This document shows positions 1-6,025 of a stretch of 14,945 nucleotides of DNA, in pieces. Location of the stretch: assembly GCA_030431355.1 (NCBI GenBank), contig JAUIJG010000085.1, positions 1-14,945 of the forward strand, written 5' to 3'. The notes below the pieces were generated by a model. The model was not told the origin of the DNA. It ran no database searches and worked only from the letters and a program-made list of their open reading frames with translations. Source of the DNA: a bacterium (GTDB lineage Bacteria; Cyanobacteriota; Vampirovibrionia; Obscuribacterales; Obscuribacteraceae). Position 1 is the first letter of the stretch, and the number at the start of each line of letters is the position of its first letter. The position numbers were made by a program, and so were the translations under genes.

Positions 1-26
1 CTTATCAACAGCCGGGTGGACCTTGC

Positions 27-572
27 ATGGATTTGTCGACCACTGTTCCCCGGGAAGAATCAACTTCACCCGGATTGAACGGGACCGAAAGTTTATTGCT
101 CTACAAGTTGGACCAGGTAAGAATCTCCAATCCCGGCTCCCACGACGAGATAGACATTCTTGCTCGCTTGTCCCGGTTTTATATCGGTAACGAACAGCTG
201 AGTAAATCGATCGATTGTCTCGGTGTGGCCATCGTCTGTGCCGAAAAACTTTATGGTAAAAGACATCCTGTGGTGGCCGAGCTTCTGGTCGAATCTGCTT
301 TCGTGGCCTTCAAAGTAGAAGATTACGACAGCGCCCTCGAATTTCTTACACCGGCAGTGGAGATTTACGAAGAGGCTTATGGCAAAGTGTCTGACCAGGT
401 AGCCTTTGCGTTTCACAAACTTGGCCGGGTGTACGAAGCGGTTAATGAAATTGAGAAAGCTGAAAGCTACTATCAACGAGCTGAGACCACCTATCAAAAC
501 ACATTCAACGAAGATGATTCCGAGATCTATATCGTCAGAAATGATCTGGCTCGCATAAGAGCTACCCGGTAA
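27..572 (+). CDS. Small TPR protein (kinesin-light-chain-like repeats), start uncertain
   Basis: This is a 181-residue protein with no signal peptide or membrane segment, so probably cytoplasmic. Three helical-pair repeats of about 42 residues are visible (roughly 40-78, 80-121 and 122-163), with the typical spacing of tetratricopeptide (TPR_10/TPR_12, kinesin-light-chain-like) units, such as an A-E-K-L-Y-G-x-x-H-P turn near residue 71 and alternating small and aromatic residues. TPRs form protein-binding solenoids, and the partner cannot be told from sequence. The frame is open to the left edge of the window, so the true start may lie outside. The ATG at 27 has only a weak GGTGGA seven bases upstream. 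A strong terminator follows. The same repeat type recurs in the large gene at 8124-10166. Confidence 0.8.
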   Translation: MDLSTTVPREESTSPGLNGTESLLLYKLDQVRISNPGSHDEIDILARLSRFYIGNEQLSKSIDCLGVAIVCAEKLYGKRHPVVAELLVESAFVAFKVEDYDSALEFLTPAVEIYEEAYGKVSDQVAFAFHKLGRVYEAVNEIEKAESYYQRAETTYQNTFNEDDSEIYIVRNDLARIRATR

Positions 573-580
573 ATCTTCAA

Positions 581-616
581 GGGAAGTCTCAGTCAATGGC
601 TTCCCTTTTCTTTTTC
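581..616 (+). terminator. Rho-independent terminator of the TPR gene
   Basis: An 8-bp stem (581-588 with 598-605, one T-G pair) closes a 9-base loop and is followed by a T-rich run (606-616). It starts nine bases after the TAA stop of the plus-strand TPR gene and is oriented to end that transcript. Confidence 0.85.
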
Positions 617-640
617 AAGAAACAACTATATAATATCGTA

Positions 641-694
641 AAATCCCAAGAAAAGAGAAAACCGGAAGATCCACTTTGCAGTGAATTCTTCCGG
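641..694 (-). terminator. Rho-independent terminator of the thioredoxin/DsbD transcript
   Basis: An 8-bp perfect inverted repeat (CCGGAAGA at 662-669 with TCTTCCGG at 687-694) carries an inner 4-bp stem (672-675 with 680-683). Read on the minus strand, it is followed by a T-rich run (complement of 641-661). It lies just past the stop of the exported thioredoxin and faces the plus-strand terminator at 581-616, so the two converging transcripts are insulated from each other. Confidence 0.75.
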
Positions 695-747
695 CTCTCT
701 TGAGACCATCAGTACGAGAGATGCTCTCTGGCGGGCAAGCATGTTAG

Positions 748-1209
748 TTACTTGCCGGGATTCTTGCGCAGATGATTCTCAATCCAACTCTTGTAAGTTT
801 CATAAGTCTGTGCACCAATCATTCGATCGGAAGCTTTGTCGGAGCCAGGCAGGAAGACAGCCACAGTTGGAATACTGCGAATACCTTCCTGTTTGCTGAC
901 ATCCGGAGCGTGATCCACGTTCACTTTGACCACCAGCACCTTGCCGTTGAATTCGTTGGCAAGTTGCTGGATGGACGGGGCTATCTGTTTGCAGGGACCA
1001 CACCAGTCCGCGTAGAAGTCCACGACCACGATGGTCTTGGAGTCCTTGACTGTCTTGTAGAAATTGCTGTCGTTCAAAACAGGAATTTTTACGTCCTTGG
1101 CCGTGAAAGCCGCACCGTTATGAGTCTGCGCCTGGGGGGCGACGGTGAACGCGATGCCCAACGCTAGAAGCGCCAGGCCAGTTGCCACTAGGGTAAGGAT
1201 GCTTTTCAT
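748..1209 (-). CDS. Exported thioredoxin-like protein (CGPC)
   Basis: This 153-residue thioredoxin-fold protein has an N-terminal signal or anchor segment (residues 1-28: a Lys, then a long hydrophobic stretch ending near A-P-Q-A-Q). The mature domain carries the active site W69-C70-G-P-C73 in the usual context (F-Y-A-D-W-C-G-P-C-K) and the cis-proline in I-R-S-I-P-T. CGPC is the classical reducing thioredoxin site, so this is likely a disulfide reductase acting outside the cytoplasm. It would need electrons from a membrane partner. The gene directly upstream in the same direction is a DsbD-like transporter, which fits that role. The start is set by an AGGAGGA ribosome binding site five bases before the ATG. 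A hairpin overlaps the stop codon and a terminator follows. The domain assignment is firm, while the reductant role is inferred from the active site and neighbour. Confidence 0.9.
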   Translation of the reverse strand: MKSILTLVATGLALLALGIAFTVAPQAQTHNGAAFTAKDVKIPVLNDSNFYKTVKDSKTIVVVDFYADWCGPCKQIAPSIQQLANEFNGKVLVVKVNVDHAPDVSKQEGIRSIPTVAVFLPGSDKASDRMIGAQTYETYKSWIENHLRKNPGK

Positions 1210-1237
1210 AGCAGTCCTCCTGAAGTTTTTATTTCTT

Positions 1238-1285
1238 CCGGAGATAGAGAGCTTCTCCGGTTTTATGCCAGGTTGCGCAACCTGG
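1238..1285. repeat. Two hairpins between the DsbD-like gene and the thioredoxin gene
   Basis: The 102-base gap holds a perfect 18-bp palindrome (1268-1285, CCAGGTTGCGCAACCTGG; 7-bp stem, 4-base loop). It also holds a second inverted repeat (CCGGAGA at 1238-1244 with TCTCCGG at 1254-1260). On the minus strand neither is followed by a T run, so they are not simple terminators. In the dicistronic mRNA they could form processing or stability elements that set different levels for the two proteins. That role is an inference. Confidence 0.55.
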
Positions 1286-1311
1286 TCGCCATGTAGCTGG
1301 AGGAAAGGAGG

Positions 1312-3171
1312 TTATGGCGTAAGAGCCTTGTCGATGGCGTCTAAGACCATCTGTTCCGTCAGAAGCTCCGGCAGAACGATCGGTGTGCTGGGCCTGTGAG
1401 GGCTCATCACAACGTAAAGCGGCACGCCGGAGCGATTAAACTTCCTCAGGACATCGGTGATGACCGGATCGTTGAGGGTCCAGTCACCTTTGAGAGCCTG
1501 GACATTGGCTGCTTTGAACTTGTCGCCCACAGCGCTGCTGGACAGAACTGTCTTTTCGTTGAGCTTGCAAGTTTGACACCAGTCGGCTGTGAAGTCGATG
1601 AAGACTACATCGCCATCCTGGAGGTGCTTGTCCACGGAGTCCCTGGAGAAAGTCTGCCAGGTAATCCCGTTGTCGGCCACCACTGTGCCTGAGTTGGTCA
1701 CAGCCAGTGCGGGAGGCTGGATTACGGTGTCCCAGGTGAAATACCAGAGGCTCGTGGTCGAGATGATCGCGGCGATAATCCAGACCACAACTTTTCTCTT
1801 GCGGGTCGCGTTGAAGTCGGCAAAGGTGCCGATCAGCCATGCACCAAAACTGGTGGCAAGGATAAACACGAGCGCGCCGATCAAGCCTTCGCTGCCGACC
1901 TGCTGTCCAAGCACGTAGAGCAGCCATACCGCGCTGCAGAGGAAGAGGAATCCCATTCCTTGCTTGAAGTACTCCATCCAGGCTCCCGGCTTAGGTATGT
2001 ATTTCTGCCAGGCAGGATTGAGGCTGAGAAGCAGGTAAGGGAATGCCAGTCCTGCTCCGATGGAGGCAAAGATCAGCATGATTCCCCACCACGGTTGAGC
2101 AAATGCAAAGCCGATGGCGGTGCCCAGGAATGGGGCGGTGCAGGGTGTGGACAGGATCGTTGCGACAACTCCTGAAAAGAAGGAGCCTGTGTAGCCACCT
2201 TGATGGGATAGCTCCTGAAGCTTATCGCCGGAGTTGACATTGACCATGAAAACTCCGAAGAGACCCAGGGACATGATAGCCACCAGGGTAGCCATAGCCA
2301 GCAGAAAAACCGGCTGTTGGAACTGGAAGCCCCACCCGACGGTGTAGCCGGCCAATTGCAGACCTATCACAGCCAGAGCCAGTACCAGGCAGGTGGAGAC
2401 CGTGCCCAGGGCATAGACGAAGCCATGCTTCATTACCCGAGACTTACTCTCGCCGGCTTCTCGGATGAAAGACATCACTTTCATGGAGACCACCGGGAGA
2501 ACGCAGGGCATCAGGTTCAAGATCAGACCGCCGATGAACGCGAAGAGCAGGTACTTGAGGAAGCCCAGCACGCCGTCGGATCGCTTCTCCAGATTGAAGT
2601 CCTGATCGAACACGGAATCACTGCCATTAGAGCTTTTGGACCCGAAGATTTCTTCGTGGGTAGGTGCTGCCTGGCCGGCGTCAGCCACAACAGGCAGTTC
2701 CAGCTCGAGCGTGGCAGAACCTGGAACACAGGAGGTCTGGCAGACAAGCCAGGTCAGGTCGGCTGCAATCTTTAGCGGTTCGCCGGGCTTGAGATCATCG
2801 GGAACCTGGACTGCAATGATCAATGTGGTCTCGCCCTCGTATCCGAATGACTTCATTCCGAAGTCGTGGAATTCATGAGGGGTTTGCCACTGAATCTCGC
2901 CGGCATCGAAACCCTGGGGCAGGTTGAGCTCCATGGTGGTTGCTCTGCCTGTTTCGCCGGGGTCTTTGTAGTAAATGTGCCAGCCTTCCTCCAGTTTGAA
3001 CCGAGCTGCCACCTTGAGAGTGCTTCCCGGAACAACTGCCGACTTGTCGGCCAGAAGTTCGACTGAAACGGGGGAATCATCGATAGCGTTGGTAGTCTGA
3101 GCTACCGCAATGCTTGAGCCGAGGCAGAACATCATCGCCAGGGCCATCAATAGCGAGTAAAGAGTTCTCAT
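1312..3171 (-). CDS. dsbD: DsbD/ScsB-like thiol:disulfide interchange protein
   Basis: This protein moves electrons across the inner membrane from cytoplasmic thioredoxin to periplasmic thiol proteins. From the ATG at 3171 it has 619 residues in the family's three-part layout. A signal peptide (1 to about 24, ending A-V-A-Q) is followed by an N-terminal DsbD-alpha-like domain whose W-L-V-C-Q-T-S-C-V-P motif gives Cys144/Cys148. A polytopic core (about 203-480) carries the paired cysteines of the DsbD beta domain in M-P-C-V-L-P (Cys223) and S-T-P-C-T-A-P (Cys344). A C-terminal thioredoxin-like domain has W-C-Q-T-C (Cys532/Cys535). The frame stays open to a TTG at 3204 with its own AGGAAG site, which would add 11 residues. 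I prefer the ATG because a normal signal peptide starts there, with AAGG upstream. It is transcribed toward the exported thioredoxin, its likely client. Confidence 0.9.
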   Translation of the reverse strand: MRTLYSLLMALAMMFCLGSSIAVAQTTNAIDDSPVSVELLADKSAVVPGSTLKVAARFKLEEGWHIYYKDPGETGRATTMELNLPQGFDAGEIQWQTPHEFHDFGMKSFGYEGETTLIIAVQVPDDLKPGEPLKIAADLTWLVCQTSCVPGSATLELELPVVADAGQAAPTHEEIFGSKSSNGSDSVFDQDFNLEKRSDGVLGFLKYLLFAFIGGLILNLMPCVLPVVSMKVMSFIREAGESKSRVMKHGFVYALGTVSTCLVLALAVIGLQLAGYTVGWGFQFQQPVFLLAMATLVAIMSLGLFGVFMVNVNSGDKLQELSHQGGYTGSFFSGVVATILSTPCTAPFLGTAIGFAFAQPWWGIMLIFASIGAGLAFPYLLLSLNPAWQKYIPKPGAWMEYFKQGMGFLFLCSAVWLLYVLGQQVGSEGLIGALVFILATSFGAWLIGTFADFNATRKRKVVVWIIAAIISTTSLWYFTWDTVIQPPALAVTNSGTVVADNGITWQTFSRDSVDKHLQDGDVVFIDFTADWCQTCKLNEKTVLSSSAVGDKFKAANVQALKGDWTLNDPVITDVLRKFNRSGVPLYVVMSPHRPSTPIVLPELLTEQMVLDAIDKALTP

Positions 3172-3276
3172 CGTACTTGGCCTTCTTGTTTTGGTATGAG
3201 ACAAGATTGCTTCTTCCTGATAAGCATCTAGTTGATTTGCTGGTCTATACCTTGCGGGGAAGAGCAGCGGGAGGAA

Positions 3277-3300
3277 AACGAGACACTCCGTGTCTGCGTT
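3277..3300. repeat. Inverted repeat upstream of the DsbD-like gene
   Basis: AGACAC (3281-3286) and GTGTCT (3290-3295) form a 6-bp stem with a 3-base loop. It extends by AACG/CGTT (3277-3280 with 3297-3300) with one bulged G, giving ten pairs. It lies about 110-130 bases before the start of the DsbD-like gene. It could be an operator or a structure in the leader; nothing in the sequence decides between them. Confidence 0.5.
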
Positions 3301-3580
3301 GTTAGGGGGTAGATGCAGGAATCGCTTTATTTAAGCTTTGTAGAAACCATTGAATATTCAAGAAAACGTATTATCATCACAGTTACATATAGAGGGTCAC
3401 TATTACAAGCAGACCTGATCTCATTTCTAGTGTATTGATATTACGCGAAAATTTAGACCAAGCTCACTTTCTTCTCTTGAGCCGCTCGACTGACGTCTAG
3501 TGCGGTGACCGCTTTTTCTCTTTTGCTTTTCAAGGGGTTTCTTGAAGCTATTTGTAACTTCATGCACTTGTCCGCCTGGA

Positions 3581-3619
3581 TTGACTTAGTTGAATTAGTT
3601 AACGAAGTTGACGCAGTTG
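3581..3619 (+). repeat. Four degenerate 9-bp tandem repeats
   Basis: Units TTGACTTAG, TTGAATTAG, TTAACGAAG and TTGACGCAG follow each other without gaps and end in a partial TTG (3617-3619). The shared pattern is TTRAnnnAG. The 9-bp period could be a short run of protein-binding half-sites or a decayed minisatellite. It lies about 250 bases before the small membrane protein gene. Confidence 0.5.
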
Positions 3620-3846
3620 TTTTCCCGGAGAGTTTTTTCCTTCATGGGTGAATAAGAATCGCTCTGATACGGCTGAATTATCTTTTCAGGTGTGCTCTTT
3701 GGTCTGTCGCTCTTGTCTCTTTGATCCGTCAAGACATTTATCCAGGGTTCCGTGCTCCATAGACTCAGTGGATGAATATCTAGTTTTCCGATTTTTCGAG
3801 GGTCTCTGTCCACAAACCAGTCAAATCCTTCAATTTGTCTTTCCTA

Positions 3847-3863
3847 CTCTCCGGAGGTGAGAG
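3847..3863 (+). promoter_or_regulatory. Ribosome binding site displayed in a hairpin loop
   Basis: CTCTC (3847-3851) pairs with GAGAG (3859-3863) and leaves the 7-base loop CGGAGGT. The loop holds most of the GGAGGTGA ribosome binding site (3853-3860), which ends six bases before the ATG at 3867. Eight consecutive bases match the anti-Shine-Dalgarno sequence, the best match in the window. A GGA in an apical loop over the Shine-Dalgarno sequence is also the arrangement bound by CsrA/RsmA-type repressors. Whether this organism has such a protein is unknown. Confidence 0.5.
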
Positions 3864-3866
3864 CAA

Positions 3867-4169
3867 ATGCTGTTCGACTTTATCTGGATCAATCTGATCT
3901 CCCCGGTGTTTCTTTTTCTCTTTGTGTCTATGCTTCTGTCGATGCTTGCCGGAGCAAGGGCGGAGACGATATTGAAATTTTTCATAGAGCTTATCGATTT
4001 TGTTTTAAGTATTTCTATAAGGCTTTTCTACCTGATGGAGTTTCTCTTCAGGTCTACCACAAGACTGTTTTTAGATTGCCGCGCAGAAGCAGATGCTTCA
4101 AAAAATGCTCCGCAAGATCCGTTTCCGAAAAAGCGTCGCCCAAAGAAAGAAACTTTTCCGGATGAATAA
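3867..4169 (+). CDS. Small hydrophobic membrane protein with basic tail, unknown function
   Basis: I do not recognise a family. The 100-residue product is hydrophobic and aromatic over residues 1-28 (M-L-F-D-F-I-W-I-N-L-I-S-P-V-F-L-F-L-F-V), which is a likely membrane helix. A second amphipathic or membrane helix covers about 34-68, and the charged C-terminus (about 72-100) contains K-K-R-R-P-K-K. That pattern suggests an inner-membrane protein with a cytoplasmic basic tail. Support for a real gene comes from a near-perfect ribosome binding site, plausible codon choice, and a perfect terminator hairpin 22 bases after the stop. An overlapping frame at 3857-4165 (GTG start) lacks a site of its own and is less likely. 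It stands alone between two minus-strand operons. Confidence 0.55.
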   Translation: MLFDFIWINLISPVFLFLFVSMLLSMLAGARAETILKFFIELIDFVLSISIRLFYLMEFLFRSTTRLFLDCRAEADASKNAPQDPFPKKRRPKKETFPDE

Positions 4170-4191
4170 TGGATCAGTAGAGCGCAATTTT

Positions 4192-4220
4192 GGAAAAAAC
4201 ACAGGGATGTTTTTTCCTCT
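4192..4220 (+). terminator. Terminator after the small membrane protein gene
   Basis: A perfect 10-bp inverted repeat (GGAAAAAACA at 4192-4201 with TGTTTTTTCC at 4208-4217) closes a 6-base loop 22 bases past the stop codon. The A run on one arm and T run on the other allow it to work in either direction. This is the form of many compact bacterial terminators. Confidence 0.7.
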
Positions 4221-4259
4221 TGTTGTTGATAGTATTATATGAAATAGTAAAATTAGTTT

Positions 4260-4304
4260 AGAAACAAGAAGGGATAACCCATGCCGTTCGGCAAAAGTTG
4301 TCCC
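4260..4304 (-). terminator. Probable terminator of the MgtC operon
   Basis: On the minus strand, GGGACAAC (4304-4297) pairs with GTTATCCC (4278-4271) with one mismatch. They enclose an inner TGCC-GAAC-GGCA hairpin (4293-4282), followed by a T-rich run TTCTTGTTTCT (4270-4260). It lies about 40 bases past the stop of the small membrane protein gene at 4345. The stem mismatch and the C within the T run make this less certain than the other terminators. Confidence 0.45.
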
Positions 4305-4344
4305 CTCTGTATAAACCGCTAACTTTTCGGCTAACTCAGCACTG

Positions 4345-4746
4345 TCAGCTCTTCTTGCTGGAGCGGAATTCAGGCAACCAGCTGCGCTTGAACGAGGATT
4401 TGAAGCCCCCGGTCAGAGCAGCCAGCGCCATCACCGCGGCGAGAATCACCAGGCTGGTGAGCCAACCGCTGATAACTGTGAGAGCAGCGGCCGGTGCCAG
4501 GGATAGCGCCAACCACATGAGCAGCCAGAACAGGATCATCTGGAGCAGCCTGCCGGCTTGCATCAGTCCGAAAAGGCTGCGTCCCAGGATCAGGCTTCCG
4601 ACACCCAGGGGAACAACTGTCACGGTGGCGATTGCAGAAAAGATGAATGCCGCGGCGAAGGAGCTTGCCGAAGCTCCGATGCCGATCAGAAGCGTTCCGA
4701 GAGTGGCCGCGAATACGACCAGGAGAACATGAATCAGATGTTTCAT
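4345..4746 (-). CDS. Small integral membrane protein, four predicted helices
   Basis: I do not recognise a specific family. The 133-residue product is almost entirely hydrophobic. About four membrane segments (roughly 4-22, 28-53, 66-88 and 92-112) are separated by short polar turns, and a basic Ser/Lys/Arg-rich tail follows (F-K-S-S-F-K-R-S then S-S-K-K-S). No catalytic or ligand motif is visible. It starts 30 bases after the MgtC-family gene and has an AAGGA site seven bases before its ATG, so the two form an operon. It may assist or regulate the MgtC-like protein, but only their position supports that. The overall pattern is also compatible with small holin-like or DUF membrane proteins. 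Confidence 0.75.
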   Translation of the reverse strand: MKHLIHVLLVVFAATLGTLLIGIGASASSFAAAFIFSAIATVTVVPLGVGSLILGRSLFGLMQAGRLLQMILFWLLMWLALSLAPAAALTVISGWLTSLVILAAVMALAALTGGFKSSFKRSWLPEFRSSKKS

Positions 4747-4776
4747 GGGAAGTCCTTCTTGATGGATTGTGTTTCC

Positions 4777-5508
4777 TCAGTCGCTGGGCTGCCAGAGAAT
4801 CTCAATAGCGATAACATGCTCGTTATAGACCTGACGGGCTACAAGCAAGTCGAGTTTCTTGGCGTCCAGGGTGGTGAGGATATGAAATTCGACGGTGTCT
4901 CCCCGCTTCTGAACCCGGTCGATGCGATAGGTTGCACCATGGGTACCGAAGAGTTTTCTGACCTCCTTGAAGTTCTCCACCGGGCAGACAACCCTGAGGG
5001 CGTTGCCTCCGAAGTCGTTGTTGGGGAAGATCTTGTAGGTCAGGCTGACAGCCAGAATGGAGAGTATTGTGGTCAGGGCAGCCAGGGCATAAAGACCGAG
5101 ACCGCATGCGATTCCTACTCCGACCGAGAAGAGAATCGTAGCGGAGGTGGTCACTCCCGAAGCGTTCCATCCACGTCTTAGAATCACGCCTGCACCGACG
5201 AAGCCCACACCGTTCAAAACACCGTGAGCAAGCCTGGCAGGATCTCCGGACATTGTTATGTCGTAGAGGTGATATCCGGTGATGGAGACCAGGCAAGCGG
5301 TGACTGTGAGAATCAGATAGGTCCTCACACCGGCTTGTTTTGCCCTGTAACGCCTTTCCAGTCCTATCAAGGAACCGAGAATCATCGCTACGAGGATTTG
5401 CGGCAGGTAAGCTTGAATTAGTGCGATGTCGCTCGCGGAAAACAAAGTTGAAAGCCAGCTAAAGATGTCTGCCATCGAAAAGCTGGCCATTGCAACATTT
5501 TCGCTCAT
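4777..5508 (-). CDS. MgtC/SapB family membrane protein
   Basis: The 243-residue protein has the family's hydrophobic N-terminal core: G-S-L-I-G-L-E-R-R at 45-53, A-G-V-R-T at 59-63, G-V-G-F-V-G-A-G-V-I at 100-109 and G-V-T-T-S-A at 118-123. Five or so membrane helices are followed by a soluble C-terminal domain (about 166-243) of the kind found in long MgtC proteins. Family members are linked to growth at low magnesium, acid tolerance, phosphate or ATP homeostasis and survival in hosts, through regulation of membrane ATPases or transporters. The exact role here is unknown. The frame extends to a GTG at 5574, but only the ATG at 5506-5508 has a ribosome binding site (TTAGGAG, eight bases upstream), so I shortened the gene to it. 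It is first in an operon with the membrane protein at 4345-4746. Confidence 0.88.
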   Translation of the reverse strand: MSENVAMASFSMADIFSWLSTLFSASDIALIQAYLPQILVAMILGSLIGLERRYRAKQAGVRTYLILTVTACLVSITGYHLYDITMSGDPARLAHGVLNGVGFVGAGVILRRGWNASGVTTSATILFSVGVGIACGLGLYALAALTTILSILAVSLTYKIFPNNDFGGNALRVVCPVENFKEVRKLFGTHGATYRIDRVQKRGDTVEFHILTTLDAKKLDLLVARQVYNEHVIAIEILWQPSD

Positions 5509-5589
5509 GGTAGTGGCTCCTAAATTCAGGTTGTTTTGATAAAAACCCAGTAGATCCATCCGGTTGAAGGACACAGGAGCACACCACGG

Positions 5590-5620
5590 CTTGAGGGATA
5601 CTCAAGTCGCAAGAAATATA
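5590..5620 (-). promoter_or_regulatory. Possible promoter and leader hairpin of the MgtC-family gene
   Basis: On the minus strand, a TATATT (complement of 5615-5620) could serve as a -10 box, but no good -35 hexamer is seen. Just downstream is a 6-bp inverted repeat CTTGAG/CTCAAG (5590-5595 with 5601-5606, 5-base loop). This would place a hairpin at the start of a leader of about 100 bases. It is a weak call. Confidence 0.3.
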
Positions 5621-5901
5621 GTGCGATGACTATGGTGTTTGGGTGTTTCTTTCTTATTAACCGGACGGAGGGGATATGGGGATACTTGAGCCTAGCAATT
5701 TCGTTCTTTAATCATGAGCTATAGAAGAGGAGTTGAGTTTATAAGTACTCATGACTAAACATTTCGGTAGAGTTTGTAAAAGCCCATGATTTCAAAATCC
5801 TGGAAGTAGTAAAGAGGAGGGTGTTTTTGTTTTGGATGTCATGATGTTGGCGTTATTAGCCGGTTCTAAGAGAAAGGCAATTAGCGCAGCTGCCCGTAAG
5901 C

Positions 5902-5936
5902 AAAAAAATGAAGAGACCGGAAATACCGATCTCTTC
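5902..5936 (-). terminator. Rho-independent terminator of the HU gene
   Basis: GAAGAGA (5910-5916) pairs with TCTCTTC (5930-5936). The stem continues inward, past one mismatch, with CGG/CCG around the loop AAATA. On the minus strand it is followed by seven Ts (complement of 5902-5908). It lies about 90 bases past the HU stop codon with no other minus-strand gene nearby. Confidence 0.8.
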
Positions 5937-6025
5937 GAAAAGTGAGTGGAATGATTCTACCTTACCTAATCCACGTTTTTTGATTTAAGCAATTGAAGTG
6001 GTAGAGGCCTTCAATTGTTGATTAA

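Larger units (their letters stand above)
3205..3866. other. Gene-poor intergenic region, about 660 bp
   Basis: No convincing gene is visible on either strand. Short open frames at 3595-3813 (minus, GTG start) and 3648-3860 (plus, GTG start) lack a ribosome binding site and any recognisable protein character. The region contains a bulged inverted repeat close to the DsbD-like gene (3277-3300), a 12-bp perfect palindrome (3350-3361, TTGAATATTCAA), a 6-bp inverted repeat TTCAAG/CTTGAA (3529-3546), and a run of degenerate 9-bp repeats (3581-3619). It should hold the promoters of the divergent genes on either side, but I found no clear sigma-70-type pair. No tRNA-like fold was seen. Confidence 0.6.
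5509..6025. other. Intergenic region between the MgtC-family gene and HU gene
   Basis: This 517-bp stretch holds the leader and possible promoter of the MgtC-family gene at its left end and the HU terminator at 5902-5936. In between, the pentamer CATGA recurs at 5713, 5750, 5785 and 5840, including an inverted pair TCATGAG/CTCATGA (5712-5718 with 5748-5754). A 34-codon frame at 5841-5945 overlaps the HU terminator and is not accepted as a gene. No RNA gene is recognisable. Confidence 0.5.

Noticed and set aside
3350..3361. The 12-bp palindrome TTGAATATTCAA as an operator.
   Set aside because: It is AT-rich and isolated, with no promoter elements at suitable distance. A palindrome of this length can occur by chance.
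3595..3860. Open frames on both strands in the gene-poor region (3595-3813 minus and 3648-3860 plus).
   Set aside because: Both need GTG starts, lack ribosome binding sites and show no protein-like pattern.
3857..4165. A 102-codon frame overlapping the small membrane protein gene in another frame.
   Set aside because: Its GTG start lies inside the ribosome binding site of the other frame. The hydrophobic frame from 3867 has correct spacing and better codon character.
4281..4322. A 13-codon plus-strand frame with a C-P-L-C motif and an AAGAAGGG sequence upstream.
   Set aside because: It lies inside the probable minus-strand terminator of the MgtC operon, which explains the structure better. 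A frame this short is expected by chance.
5841..5945. A 34-codon plus-strand frame starting with two ATGs.
   Set aside because: Its 3' part is the HU terminator hairpin and A run read on the other strand. The nearest GAGGAGG is about 20 bases from the ATG, and no family is recognisable.
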